Source of the DNA: Fen-1308 sp035319125
Lineage (GTDB): Bacteria; Nitrospirota; Thermodesulfovibrionia; Thermodesulfovibrionales; Dissulfurispiraceae
NCBI GenBank assembly: GCA_035319125.1
Contig: DATHDG010000038.1
Location: 1-42,126, forward strand
Reading direction: 5' to 3'
Length of the DNA stretch: 42,126 nucleotides
A program made the position numbers and the translations under genes. Positions 33,249-41,721 of the stretch are shown in pieces; within the stretch, counting starts at the first letter, position 1, and each line of letters starts with the position of its first letter. The notes under the pieces were generated by a model, which was not told the DNA's origin, did not search any database, and saw only the letters and a program-made list of their open reading frames with translations.

Positions 33249-33959
33249 ATGCAAAATGTCTCATACCCTCTTGCATTTCTGGCCGGATTGCTGTCGTTTT
33301 TGTCCCCGTGCGTTTTACCCTTAGTGCCCGCTTATGTATCGTTTATCAGCGGTTTGTCGCTGGATGAACTTAGGCATACTCACCGTTTCACAAAAGGACT
33401 GCGCAGCACCGTTGCATTCGTCCTGGGCTTCTCGTCCATTTTCATGGCGCTTGGGGCATCGTCATCGCTGCTCGGCATATTCTTTGTAAAATATCAGAAT
33501 TATATACGCATAGGCGGCGGCGTCCTTATCATCGTGTTCGGCATTTTTTCCGCAGGCATTCTCAAGCTTGATTTTCTAATGAGAGAAAGACGGGTCCATC
33601 TTGAGAAACATCCAGCCGGGCTTGTAGGGGCTTTTTTCATAGGCATTGCCTTTGCGGCGGGGTGGACACCTTGCATTGGCCCTATCCTCGGCACTATCCT
33701 GATCTACGCAGGCTCCGAAGCTTCTGCATCATACGGAATGAAACTGCTTGCAGTCTATTCTCTGGGACTGGCTGTACCGTTTATTCTTTCAACGCTTGCA
33801 ATCAATGTTTTTTTCTCATATACGCGCAAACTTCAGAAATTCATGCGCGGCGTCTCGATAGTAAGCGGGCTGGTGCTGATCGTTTTTGGCATCATTCTGC
33901 TGACCAACAGCCTAGGCTGGCTTGCAAGCCTTTTCCCGAATCTCGAAATCAGGATTTAA
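33249..33959 (+). CDS. ccdA: Cytochrome c biogenesis protein CcdA
   Basis: An inner-membrane thiol-disulfide carrier of 236 residues with six hydrophobic helices. The two redox cysteines lie in LSPCVLPLVPAYVSFISG and GWTPCIGPILGTIL. CcdA passes electrons to the periplasm, often for heme attachment to cytochrome c, which fits a genome with a decaheme cytochrome. The start ATG at 33249 lies 11 bases after mogA with no strong ribosome site. It is followed 36 bases later by leuS. Confidence 0.94.
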   Translation: MQNVSYPLAFLAGLLSFLSPCVLPLVPAYVSFISGLSLDELRHTHRFTKGLRSTVAFVLGFSSIFMALGASSSLLGIFFVKYQNYIRIGGGVLIIVFGIFSAGILKLDFLMRERRVHLEKHPAGLVGAFFIGIAFAAGWTPCIGPILGTILIYAGSEASASYGMKLLAVYSLGLAVPFILSTLAINVFFSYTRKLQKFMRGVSIVSGLVLIVFGIILLTNSLGWLASLFPNLEIRI

Positions 33960-33995
33960 GCAAAGGATCGGTGTTTCAGGATATAATAACGGGCT

Positions 33996-36515
33996 ATGAA
34001 AGATCGCTACGAGTTCAATGAAATCGAATTAAAGTGGCAGAAATATTGGGAAGATAAGAAGCTTTATAAAAGCGAAACGGACGTCTCCCGCAAGAAATTT
34101 TACTGCCTTGAAATGTTTCCTTATCCTTCCGGAAAGATACATATGGGGCATGTGCGAAACTATGCGATAGGCGATGTTATTGCTCGATATAAGCATATGC
34201 GCGGATTTAATGTCCTGCATCCAATGGGGTGGGACGCGTTCGGACTTCCTGCCGAAAATGCAGCTATCAAGAACAATGTGCATCCGGCAAAATGGACTTA
34301 TGAGAATATTGAGTCTATGAAGAAACAGCTTAACCGCATGGGTCTCAGCTACGACTGGGACCGCGAAGTCACTACCTGCAGCCCCGAGTACTACAAATGG
34401 AACCAGTGGATATTCCTGAAGCTTTACGAAAAAGGGTTGGCGTACAAGAAAGCGTCATATGTCAATTGGTGTCCCTCCTGCGCGACGGTTCTAGCCAATG
34501 AACAGGTGCTGGACGGCAAGTGCTGGCGCTGTGACAGCGACGTAACCCAGAAGAAACTCGAGCAATGGTTCTTCAGGATCACAGCTTATGCGGAGGAACT
34601 GCTGCAGGGCTGCGATGAATTAAGGGGATGGCCGGAGCGCGTCGTCACGATGCAGCGGAACTGGATAGGTAAAAGCGAGGGCGCCGAAGTCGACTTTCCT
34701 ATTGCAGGCCGCAGTGAAAAAATAAAGATATTCACAACCCGGCCGGACACGCTTTTTGGAGCCACGTTTGTCTGTCTTGCGCCGAACCATTCTCTTGCAA
34801 AAGAACTTATAACCGATGCCGATAAAATCGCCCCGCTTATGGAGAAGTACGGCGATTACGAAGAGAAACTCGGGCTTTTCACCGGGGCTTATGCGATAAA
34901 TCCGCTGACCGAAGAAAAGATCCCTATCTATCTGGCCAATTTTGTACTCATGGAATACGGGACGGGCGCGATTATGTCTGTTCCCGCTCATGACCAGAGG
35001 GATTTCGAGTTTGCGACGAAATACGGGTTGCCAATCAGAATTGTGATAGTACCTGACGGAGGACAGCTGCAGGAAGTGGAATTGCAATCAGCTTACGTTG
35101 ATGAAGGCGTTCTGGTCAATTCAGGACAATTCAGCGGCCTTACAAGTGTTGAGGCAAAGCGAAGAATCAATGAATATCTGGAAGCAAAGGGCATAGGAAA
35201 GGGGACGATAAACTACAAGATACGCGACTGGGGAATTTCTCGCCAGCGTTACTGGGGAACGCCAATCCCGATGATCTATTGTAACCAATGCGGCATTGTG
35301 CCTGTACAAGAAAAAGACCTGCCCGTCATTTTGCCTGAAGATATCAAACTCACTGGGACTGGGGCTTCACCTCTTGCCGAAGCAGCTGCATTTGTATCTG
35401 TCAGATGCCCGAACTGCGGCAGTGCTGCCAGACGCGAGACGGATACAATGGATACGTTTGTGGATTCTTCCTGGTATTTCGTCAGATACTGCTCTGGAAA
35501 GGACGAGGAGCCGCTTGATGGAGCCAATATTAGCTACTGGATGCCTGTGGATCAATATATCGGCGGTATTGAACATGCGGTACTTCACCTTCTTTATTCC
35601 CGTTTCTTTACGCGCTGCATGAGGGACCTTGGCATTGTCGGATTTAACGAACCGTTTGCCAATCTGTTGACGCAGGGTATGGTCTGCAAGGAAACGCTGA
35701 AATGCAATGAGCATGGATGGCTTTTTCCTGAGGATGTGAATGGCGGCAAATGCGCTCTCTGCGATAAACCTGCAGAAGTTGGCAGGGTGGAAAAGATGTC
35801 CAAGTCAAAGAAGAATGTCATCGATCCGGATGAGCTGATCAACCGATACGGTGCGGATACGATGCGGTTGTTTTCGCTTTTTGCGGCTCCACCTGAACGC
35901 GATCTTGAATGGTCTGACAAGGGTGTGGAAGGCGCTTATCGCTTTCTCAATAAAATATGGGGCATTGTCCATAAGCACGGCGCGTTAGTGATGCCTGCCG
36001 CGGATTGCAACTACAGCCCAAAAGCTTCAGCCTTGCTTAGGAAGACTCACCAGACTATCAGGAAAGTGACGGACGATATTGAAAGGGACTACCATTTCAA
36101 TACCGCAATAGCAGCCCTGATGGAACTTATGAACGAAATCTCTTCGTTTAGTGCAGAGTATGGTGAGGACAATGCGGCAACATCTGTAGCTATCAGAAAC
36201 ATGCTTCTGATGCTTGCGCCGTTTGCACCGCATATTTGCGAAGAACTATGGGAAGCAGCTGGTGGCGAGCCAACTATTTTTGCACAGCCCTGGCCGCAAT
36301 GGGATGAGGAACTGGCCAAAGAGGAGGAAGTTGAACTTATAGTGCAAGTAAATGGAAAACTGCGAGCTAAGATTTCGGCGTCGATTGGTTTGCCGGATGA
36401 GAAAGCCCGGGAGCTCGCACTCGAAGATCCAAAGATCATCGAGCTATTGAAGACTAAGGAGCTTGTTAAGGTTATAGTAGTTAAAGGCAAGCTGGTCAAT
36501 ATTGTGGTCAAGTGA
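33996..36515 (+). CDS. leuS: Leucyl-tRNA synthetase
   Basis: A class I synthetase of 839 residues that charges tRNA-Leu. The HIGH motif is HMGH in PYPSGKIHMGHVRNY, and the KMSKS motif is in KMSKSKKNVIDPDE. The editing domain (CP1) holds TTRPDTLFGATF and GTGAIMSVPAHDQRD. Zinc-ribbon cysteine pairs are CNQC and CPNC near residues 430-475. The C-terminal domain ends IVVKGKLVNIVV. It precedes lptE with a small overlap region and follows ccdA. A tRNA-Leu lies at 41494-41580. Confidence 0.97.
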   Translation: MKDRYEFNEIELKWQKYWEDKKLYKSETDVSRKKFYCLEMFPYPSGKIHMGHVRNYAIGDVIARYKHMRGFNVLHPMGWDAFGLPAENAAIKNNVHPAKWTYENIESMKKQLNRMGLSYDWDREVTTCSPEYYKWNQWIFLKLYEKGLAYKKASYVNWCPSCATVLANEQVLDGKCWRCDSDVTQKKLEQWFFRITAYAEELLQGCDELRGWPERVVTMQRNWIGKSEGAEVDFPIAGRSEKIKIFTTRPDTLFGATFVCLAPNHSLAKELITDADKIAPLMEKYGDYEEKLGLFTGAYAINPLTEEKIPIYLANFVLMEYGTGAIMSVPAHDQRDFEFATKYGLPIRIVIVPDGGQLQEVELQSAYVDEGVLVNSGQFSGLTSVEAKRRINEYLEAKGIGKGTINYKIRDWGISRQRYWGTPIPMIYCNQCGIVPVQEKDLPVILPEDIKLTGTGASPLAEAAAFVSVRCPNCGSAARRETDTMDTFVDSSWYFVRYCSGKDEEPLDGANISYWMPVDQYIGGIEHAVLHLLYSRFFTRCMRDLGIVGFNEPFANLLTQGMVCKETLKCNEHGWLFPEDVNGGKCALCDKPAEVGRVEKMSKSKKNVIDPDELINRYGADTMRLFSLFAAPPERDLEWSDKGVEGAYRFLNKIWGIVHKHGALVMPAADCNYSPKASALLRKTHQTIRKVTDDIERDYHFNTAIAALMELMNEISSFSAEYGEDNAATSVAIRNMLLMLAPFAPHICEELWEAAGGEPTIFAQPWPQWDEELAKEEEVELIVQVNGKLRAKISASIGLPDEKARELALEDPKIIELLKTKELVKVIVVKGKLVNIVVK

Positions 36516-36534
36516 CGGCAAGGAGGGCGCTCGC

Positions 36535-37104
36535 GTGAAAGTTGCTTCAGTGTTATTTCTCATATTGGCTTTGCTGACGTTCAGTTGCGGCTATACACTG
36601 CAAAACAGATCGGACCTCCCATTTGATAGCGTATCGTTAGGAGCTATCCAGAACATGACGGTTGAGCCAAAGCTGCAGGATCGTATGAGTCGCCTTCTCG
36701 CGCAATCTCTAATGGAATTTGGTGTGGACGTCAGGCAGGTAGCTGCGCACCGCATAGAGGGAGCTATTGTAAAATTTGATTTGATTCCGGTATCTGAAAA
36801 GTCACTGACCGCAATTGAATATCAGATTACAGTTGTTGGAGACTTCAAGGTTGTGGATGTTAAGACGCAGCAGGCTCAGCCGCTGCTCGCCGTAGCTTCA
36901 CCGTTCATAACGTATTTTAGATCTTCCGGATCTCTCGTGAGCGTGCTGGCTCAAAAAGAAGCTGCAAGCGAAAGCGCATTGCGCGATCTAAGCCGGGAGC
37001 TTGTGCGACGTATGGTTTATACGAAGCCGGCCCAAGCGGTAACCGTCGACAAGAAGAAAGGTGAACAGACAATTGAGCCTCAAACAGTTCCAGCAGGAAA
37101 GTGA
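36535..37104 (+). CDS. lptE: LPS-assembly lipoprotein LptE
   Basis: An outer-membrane lipoprotein of 189 residues that, with LptD, places lipopolysaccharide in the outer leaflet. The start is GTG at 36535 with AAGGAGG ahead; the lipobox is LLTFSC followed by GYTL, as in known LptE. The middle matches the family (DRMSRLLAQSLMEFGVDV). The order leuS-lptE-holA is the standard one in Proteobacteria, which supports the call for this weakly conserved protein. It overlaps the start of holA by 44 bases. Confidence 0.88.
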   Translation: MKVASVLFLILALLTFSCGYTLQNRSDLPFDSVSLGAIQNMTVEPKLQDRMSRLLAQSLMEFGVDVRQVAAHRIEGAIVKFDLIPVSEKSLTAIEYQITVVGDFKVVDVKTQQAQPLLAVASPFITYFRSSGSLVSVLAQKEAASESALRDLSRELVRRMVYTKPAQAVTVDKKKGEQTIEPQTVPAGK

Positions 37105-37966
37105 GAAAGGCTTTCCTTCGCCTGTATACCTGATACACTCATCGGAGAGTTTTCTCCTTTATGATGCGCTGACCCTACTGAATAAACTCTTCCTCGATCC
37201 TGCTTCGTTCAATTTTGAGACCATAGACATTGCATCTGCAGATGAGAAACTCCCAGCTGAAAAAATTATTGATATTTTAAATACGCTGCCTTTTCTGGCC
37301 GGCAGAAAGACGGTTGTTCTTAGAAATATCCAGAAGATGTCCAAGAAGGAGGCGCAGAAGCTCGCAGAATATATAAAGGCTCCGTCACCGTCCTCTCTGC
37401 TGGTAATGTTGTTCGAAGGCACCTCGCCTGATATTATTGATTCTGCCAATGCTAAAGCAATGAAGACGATAGCGCTTAACGTAAGCGAAAGGGAGATTCC
37501 GGTCTGGATAAAGGAGAGAGCGGCAAGAAAAGGCATTTTGTTTACGCCGTCGGCTATTGAATATATTATCGGAGTTGTTGGAACGGACCTCGGCATGCTC
37601 CATTCAGAGATTGAGAAGTTTTCATCGAGCGACTCGATAAGGACTATAGATGTGGAAGCGGTGAAGGGTGTGGTTTATGCAGGGGCTGAATACGGCGCTT
37701 TTGACCTTGTAAACGCGCTTGTACGCAAAGATGCACACAGCGTATTCAGGATGTATGAGAATATTAGCAAGACAATGGAGCCGCAGATGCTACTGGGTGC
37801 AATAAACTGGCAGTATTCCAGCAGTTATGCAAGAGCTAAAATGCCGGGTATGGACAAAAAAAAGTTAGATAAGATATTTGTACGGCTTCATGAAGCAGAT
37901 ATGGCTGTGAAGACCTCTCACAGCCATGCGATGGAAAGCCTATTATTCGATCTGTTGAAGTTATAG
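37061..37966 (+). CDS. holA: DNA polymerase III delta subunit
   Basis: The clamp-loader delta subunit opens the sliding clamp. Length 301 is within the family range. Recognisable parts are PVYLIHSSESFLLYDAL near the N terminus, FLAGRKTVVLRNI in the ATPase-like domain and the central DLGMLHSEIEKFSSS. The start is GTG at 37061; TTG at 37073 is an alternative. It starts inside lptE and ends three bases before the stop of rpsT on the other strand. Confidence 0.9.
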   Translation: MNRQLSLKQFQQESEKGFPSPVYLIHSSESFLLYDALTLLNKLFLDPASFNFETIDIASADEKLPAEKIIDILNTLPFLAGRKTVVLRNIQKMSKKEAQKLAEYIKAPSPSSLLVMLFEGTSPDIIDSANAKAMKTIALNVSEREIPVWIKERAARKGILFTPSAIEYIIGVVGTDLGMLHSEIEKFSSSDSIRTIDVEAVKGVVYAGAEYGAFDLVNALVRKDAHSVFRMYENISKTMEPQMLLGAINWQYSSSYARAKMPGMDKKKLDKIFVRLHEADMAVKTSHSHAMESLLFDLLKL

Positions 37967-37969
37967 TGG

Positions 37970-38260
37970 CTAAGATTTATTTCTGCTTGCGTTTGCAAGC
38001 TTTGTAATCTTCGAAATCTTTCTTGCAGCAGTGTTCTTGTGAATGATTCCCTTTGATGCAGCGCCGGCTATAGTTTTGATGGAAGCCTTTATTTGCCTTG
38101 CGACCTCCTCTTTTGGCGTCGATGGCAATACCGATTCAATCTTTTTTTCGAGAGTCTTTATCTCCGCCTTCTTGGACTGGTTGCGCAGGCTGAGTTTTTC
38201 AGACTGTCTGACCCTCTTTAAGGCTGAAAGGTTCTTTTTTGGTGCCGCTTTACCTGCCAA
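37970..38260 (-). CDS. rpsT: 30S ribosomal protein S20
   Basis: A basic 96-residue ribosomal protein. Marks are the opening AGKAAPKKNLSALKRVRQSEK, RNQSKKAEIKTLEKK and GIIHKNTAARKISKI. It is transcribed against holA with only three bases between the stops. An AGGAGG ribosome site precedes its start at 38260. Confidence 0.97.
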   Translation of the reverse strand: MAGKAAPKKNLSALKRVRQSEKLSLRNQSKKAEIKTLEKKIESVLPSTPKEEVARQIKASIKTIAGAASKGIIHKNTAARKISKITKLANASRNKS

Positions 38261-38381
38261 TGGTGTGTTCCTCCTGTAATCTAACGGATTGTGCTAGAAA
38301 ATAAAAATAGCATAAATGGTGCCATAAAATCAATATTTGTGCTAAAATTTAAGGACTTTTGACTGGGTCCGGAGGTGCCGC

Positions 38382-39323
38382 GTGAGATACTGGCCGCTCG
38401 ATGTGGCTAAAATAAAGACGTATTCCGTCAGGGACAGACTGAGCAAGGTATCGGTTAGCGCGTCAGCGTCGCCTCACGTAAGGGGCGGGAGCCTGGCGGA
38501 TTTTGTGAAGGCTCTCCCGGGCTTTCTGGCGGCCGATGACCTCAAGGCAGTCGTCAAGGCGATTGTGTCTGCTCGCAAAACCCGGAGGCCGGTAATCCTT
38601 GGCATGGGAGCGCATCCGATCAAAGTCGGCCTTTCGTCAATCATCATCGATCTGATGCAGAAGGGCGTGATTACCGCCCTCGCATCCAATGGCGCCTCGA
38701 TCATACACGATTTTGAAATTGCGTTTATGGGGCAGACATCGGAGGATGTAGCGCGCGAATTGTGCACAGGTACGTTTGGAATGGGTAAGGAGACGGGTCA
38801 GCTAGTTAATTTGGCGATTAAAGACGGTGTTGCACAGGGGCTTGGAATAGGCGGTTCGATGGGGCGATTCATAGATACATCTGATTTCTCGAACCGGGCA
38901 GGCAGCATTTTCAGAGAAGCCTTCAAGCAAGGCATACCAGCTACAGTGCATGTTGCTGTTGGTTCCGACATTATCCATATGCACCCGGAAGCTGATGGCG
39001 CCGCTATCGGCGAAGGCAGCCTGCGTGATTTCAGACTGTTATCGTCAGTTGTGGCCGATCTGGAGGGTGGCGTTTTTATAAACCTCGGCTCTGCGGTTAT
39101 TCTGCCCGAGGTTTTTTTGAAGGCTCTAACAGTGGCTCGAAACCTCGGCAACAAGGTGGAAGGGTTCACCACGGCGAATATGGATTTCATACAGCATTAC
39201 CGTCCGCGCGAAAACGTTCTCAAGAGGCCAACTATGACAAACGGGAAGTGCTATGCGCTTACAGGCCATCATGAGCTCATGTTCCCTTTGCTGGCGGCTA
39301 TGATAATTGAGGAACTGCAATGA
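38382..39323 (+). CDS. Conserved protein of possible deoxyhypusine synthase-like fold
   Basis: A 313-residue protein with Gly-rich nucleotide-binding-like patterns: RRPVILGMGAHPIKVGL, ASNGASIIHDFEIA, GIGGSMG and GSDIIHMHPEADGAAIG. I recall it as a conserved protein of delta-proteobacteria and Nitrospirae with distant resemblance to deoxyhypusine synthase; the assignment is weak. Its substrate is unknown. The start is GTG at 38382 after GGAGGTG. It overlaps the ferredoxin gene by four bases (ATGA), which suggests a shared, possibly redox role. Confidence 0.6.
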   Translation: MRYWPLDVAKIKTYSVRDRLSKVSVSASASPHVRGGSLADFVKALPGFLAADDLKAVVKAIVSARKTRRPVILGMGAHPIKVGLSSIIIDLMQKGVITALASNGASIIHDFEIAFMGQTSEDVARELCTGTFGMGKETGQLVNLAIKDGVAQGLGIGGSMGRFIDTSDFSNRAGSIFREAFKQGIPATVHVAVGSDIIHMHPEADGAAIGEGSLRDFRLLSSVVADLEGGVFINLGSAVILPEVFLKALTVARNLGNKVEGFTTANMDFIQHYRPRENVLKRPTMTNGKCYALTGHHELMFPLLAAMIIEELQ

Positions 39324-39511
39324 ACGTGACAGTTGACGAAGAGCTTTGTATCGGCTGCGGCAGATGCATGGAGATATGCCCGGCGGTTTTTTATGTCGAC
39401 GAGGCTGTCGGCAAGTCTGAGGTGATAGACCCCGAGGCCTGCGAGTTTGTAGGATGCTGCGAGGCTGCCGAAGAGAACTGCCCTGTCGAGGCCATTTCTA
39501 TTGAAGAGTAG
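39320..39511 (+). CDS. Single-cluster [4Fe-4S] ferredoxin
   Basis: A 63-residue ferredoxin. The first cysteines are C10, C13, C16 and C20 (CIGCGRCMEICP), then C41, C46, C47 and C54 (ENCPVEAI). The layout matches the small single-cluster ferredoxins of sulfate reducers (C10, C13, C16 and C54 as ligands), with extra cysteines C41, C46 and C47. It donates or takes electrons in anaerobic metabolism. The gene overlaps the stop of the gene before it, so the two are made together. Confidence 0.92.
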   Translation: MNVTVDEELCIGCGRCMEICPAVFYVDEAVGKSEVIDPEACEFVGCCEAAEENCPVEAISIEE

Positions 39512-39631
39512 CTAGTTAAATTTCTTTGTTCGCGCTTAATGCTTGCGTCTCCGCTCAGTATGCACCGATCTATTCTTCTTGCAGTTAGACTGATGTCTGC
39601 TGCACCTGTCTCCGCAAATCATTGAAAATCG

Positions 39632-39640
39632 TGATATAAT
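39632..39640 (+). promoter_or_regulatory. Extended -10 promoter of the HD-GYP gene
   Basis: The sequence TGATATAAT has a perfect TATAAT (39635-39640) with the extended TG one base ahead. No good -35 box is seen, which is normal for this promoter type. The leader to the start at 39722 is about 75 bases. I looked for a c-di-GMP riboswitch in it and saw none. Confidence 0.5.
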
Positions 39641-39721
39641 TTGATAGTATGTGTCGTCAGGCCGCGTTCGGACTGCAAATGGTCGTGGCCGATTCAGGTC
39701 GATTGTGCTGGTGGGGGGGGC

Positions 39722-40969
39722 GTGAAGACTTACGTTGTAGAGGAAAAGGAAGAATACATACCCATAACTCTGGACAAGCTTGCGGAAGGGCATGCTGTGC
39801 CGTTCGAGGTCTTTGCAGACGACGGCGAACTGAAGAAATCTCTTTTCGACAGGGGTTTTCTCTACAACGTGTTTGCAAAGGAAATGATATGCCGCCAGGG
39901 CTTGACCAGGTTCTATATAAAATCGGCCAACAATCTAAATTTTAACGACTATCTCAGACATGCCGAAAGGCTCGGACGTATTGTCAAAGATGACAGCGTC
40001 ATGTTTGCCGACTATTCCGAGTACAAGCGGAAACATGCGTATATCGACAAGACACTGCTATCTCCGCGGGTCCCCCTTGGTATGGAAATCGGCGGGATGA
40101 GATATCCTGTTTACGGCGGTATACCGATCATTGTAAATCCTCTTACTGTCGAGACGATAGACGGCATCCTGAATTTGGGCGCCGACATAGTAATCAAGGG
40201 AGAAGACACCCCCAGGTATGAGCAATATTTGCAGGCCTTGTTTCAGGTCGAGAAAGATACGGCCACCGAATTGCGCCAGATCCACATAAAGCAGGAACTG
40301 CTTCGGTGTCACTTTTCGAGATTCCTCCACAACCTTGGCAGTGAAGAGATATTCGGGGAGTTGATGCAGCAGTCATCTGAAATTGTTCAAATGGTCAAGC
40401 GTTTCTCGCAGCATCCGGTGTTGGGTCTCAAAGACCTGTTTGAGATACGCAATGTTGATTCATATGTAAGCGTGCATTCAATGAATGTCTGTTTATTTTC
40501 GATCGCGCTGGGTGTAAGGCTCGGCATGGATGAAAAGGCCCTGTTCCGGCTTGGCGCAGGAGCGCTGCTTCATGATGTCGGCAAGATGCTGATCTCGTAC
40601 GAGGTCGTCAATAAAATCGGAGACCTGTCTATAGATGAATTCAAGCACTATTGCAACCATGTGATCGAAGGCGCCAATTACATAGAAAGACTTCCGGATG
40701 TTCCGAAGACAATCTGCGAAATTATAAGGCAGCACCATGAGCGGCTTGACGGCAGCGGCTACATGAATAACCTCACGGGTAAGGACATCAACATCCTCAG
40801 CCAGATAGTGACGGTAGCTGATTCATACGAAGAGCTGATGACAGGCACGCCAAAGAGAAAAAGCAAACCCCAGGAAATAACATTGCGGATATTGAGCGAG
40901 GATGCCGAGGTAAAGAACAAGCTGAACCGTACGGCATACCGGGCGCTGAACTCGATACTGAAGGAATAA
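39722..40969 (+). CDS. HD-GYP domain phosphodiesterase
   Basis: A 415-residue cytoplasmic protein. The start is GTG at 39722, directly after a run of eight G that can serve as a weak ribosome site; no ATG is better placed. The N-terminal 200 residues have no domain I recognise (LPITLDKL-type PilZ-like or DUF3391-like region possible). The C-terminal half is an HD-GYP domain: HD in LLHDVGK (residues 284-285), HHERLDGSGY at about 338, and the later metal residues in VTVADSYEELMTG. Such domains hydrolyse cyclic di-GMP, which often controls pili and biofilm. Confidence 0.9.
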   Translation: MKTYVVEEKEEYIPITLDKLAEGHAVPFEVFADDGELKKSLFDRGFLYNVFAKEMICRQGLTRFYIKSANNLNFNDYLRHAERLGRIVKDDSVMFADYSEYKRKHAYIDKTLLSPRVPLGMEIGGMRYPVYGGIPIIVNPLTVETIDGILNLGADIVIKGEDTPRYEQYLQALFQVEKDTATELRQIHIKQELLRCHFSRFLHNLGSEEIFGELMQQSSEIVQMVKRFSQHPVLGLKDLFEIRNVDSYVSVHSMNVCLFSIALGVRLGMDEKALFRLGAGALLHDVGKMLISYEVVNKIGDLSIDEFKHYCNHVIEGANYIERLPDVPKTICEIIRQHHERLDGSGYMNNLTGKDINILSQIVTVADSYEELMTGTPKRKSKPQEITLRILSEDAEVKNKLNRTAYRALNSILKE

Positions 40970-40971
40970 TT

Positions 40972-41406
40972 TCAGTTGCAGGAGAAAAAGGTTACGTACT
41001 GGCCAATGCGCGATATGCCTACACGCCTGATGTCTTCGGCTCGCATATTTCTGTCATGCCCCGCAGAGTTCCGCCATGCATTAAAAAGCTCTTTGGCCGT
41101 TGCATAATTCCAGCCGACGTTTTCAACGCAGCTTTTGTGCCCGGACCTATGAAACCGTTCATCGAAGCCATCATGGCTCAACGCACCACGATGCTGCATT
41201 TCCGCGCTATGGCTCTTTGCAAGACCGGTTAGTTTAGCATCGAAAGAAAGATGGCTAAGGCCATTGTTATGTCTGTAATTGTTAATCAGACTTAACATCT
41301 GTTCTGCAAACCGGGATGTATCATCAAGATATGCAAGCTCATCGAACGCCATAGAAGGACTTATGATCAAGAGACTTATAATTATGGCTGCTGCTATGCA
41401 CTTCAT
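40972..41406 (-). CDS. Secreted CAP-domain (SCP/PR-1-like) protein
   Basis: A 144-residue exported protein. I chose the ATG at 41406, where the signal peptide begins (KCIAAAIIISLLIISPSMAF); longer frames upstream read through the tRNA gene. The CAP domain spans about residues 30-144, with the histidines and glutamates in AEMQHRGALSHDGFDERF and in ENVGWNY, and the motif WRNSAGHDRNM. The function of bacterial CAP proteins is mostly unknown. It ends two bases from the end of the HD-GYP gene. Confidence 0.88.
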   Translation of the reverse strand: MKCIAAAIIISLLIISPSMAFDELAYLDDTSRFAEQMLSLINNYRHNNGLSHLSFDAKLTGLAKSHSAEMQHRGALSHDGFDERFHRSGHKSCVENVGWNYATAKELFNAWRNSAGHDRNMRAEDIRRVGISRIGQYVTFFSCN

Positions 41407-41493
41407 ACAGGAATAATAACATAGCAGCATATGCAGGAAGGTGATTAGCGTCACAATTGAACCGCAGGATACAGGTGTTGCCTGAAGAGGAAA

Positions 41494-41580
41494 TGGTGCC
41501 GGTGGAGAGGGTCGAACTCTCATGGGATTGCTCCCACCGGATTTTGAGTCCGGCGCGTCTGCCGATTCCACCACACCGGC
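41494..41580 (-). tRNA. tRNA-Leu (anticodon CAA)
   Basis: On the minus strand the 87 bases form a long-variable-arm tRNA: acceptor stem GCCGGTG with CACCGGC, anticodon loop CTCAAAA (anticodon CAA), a variable arm (GGTGGGAGCAATCCCA), T loop TTCGACC and an encoded CCA end (41494-41496). Confidence 0.95.
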
Positions 41581-41593
41581 TGGTATGGGTTTC

Positions 41594-41616
41594 CTTGCAA
41601 ATCAATCATTTGCAAG
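41594..41616. repeat. 9-bp inverted repeat in the tRNA-Leu leader
   Basis: CTTGCAAAT (41594-41602) and ATTTGCAAG (41608-41616) form a perfect stem with a five-base loop, CAATC. It lies between the predicted start of transcription and the mature 5' end of tRNA-Leu on the minus strand. Confidence 0.75.
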
Positions 41617-41623
41617 TGTGTCT

Positions 41624-41653
41624 ATAGTATCACAAAGTTGCCCTAAGTGTCAA
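41624..41653 (-). promoter_or_regulatory. Promoter of tRNA-Leu
   Basis: On the minus strand TTGACA (41653-41648) is followed after 18 bases by TACTAT (41629-41624). The start of transcription would be near 41617. The T run of the upstream terminator runs into the -35 box. Confidence 0.65.
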
Positions 41654-41674
41654 AAAAGGGTGCATTTTGCACCC
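41652..41674 (-). terminator. Rho-independent terminator of the right-edge gene
   Basis: On the minus strand GGGTGCA (41674-41668) pairs with TGCACCC (41664-41658) around a three-base loop and is followed by six T (41657-41652). It closes the gene at the right edge. Confidence 0.7.
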
Positions 41675-41707
41675 ACCTGCACCCAATTTGCACCCAAAAA
41701 GCACCCA
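41669..41707. repeat. Four phased GCACCCA repeats
   Basis: GCACCCA occurs four times in the same direction at 41669, 41679, 41690 and 41701, with spacings of 10, 11 and 11 bases, about one DNA turn. The first copy is part of the terminator hairpin. They lie between the edge gene and the tRNA-Leu promoter. Confidence 0.7.
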
Positions 41708-41721
41708 GTTTATCACAATAT

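Noticed and set aside
39512..39721. A cyclic di-GMP riboswitch ahead of the HD-GYP gene
   Set aside because: The conserved GEMM core bases could not be found; only a promoter is seen.
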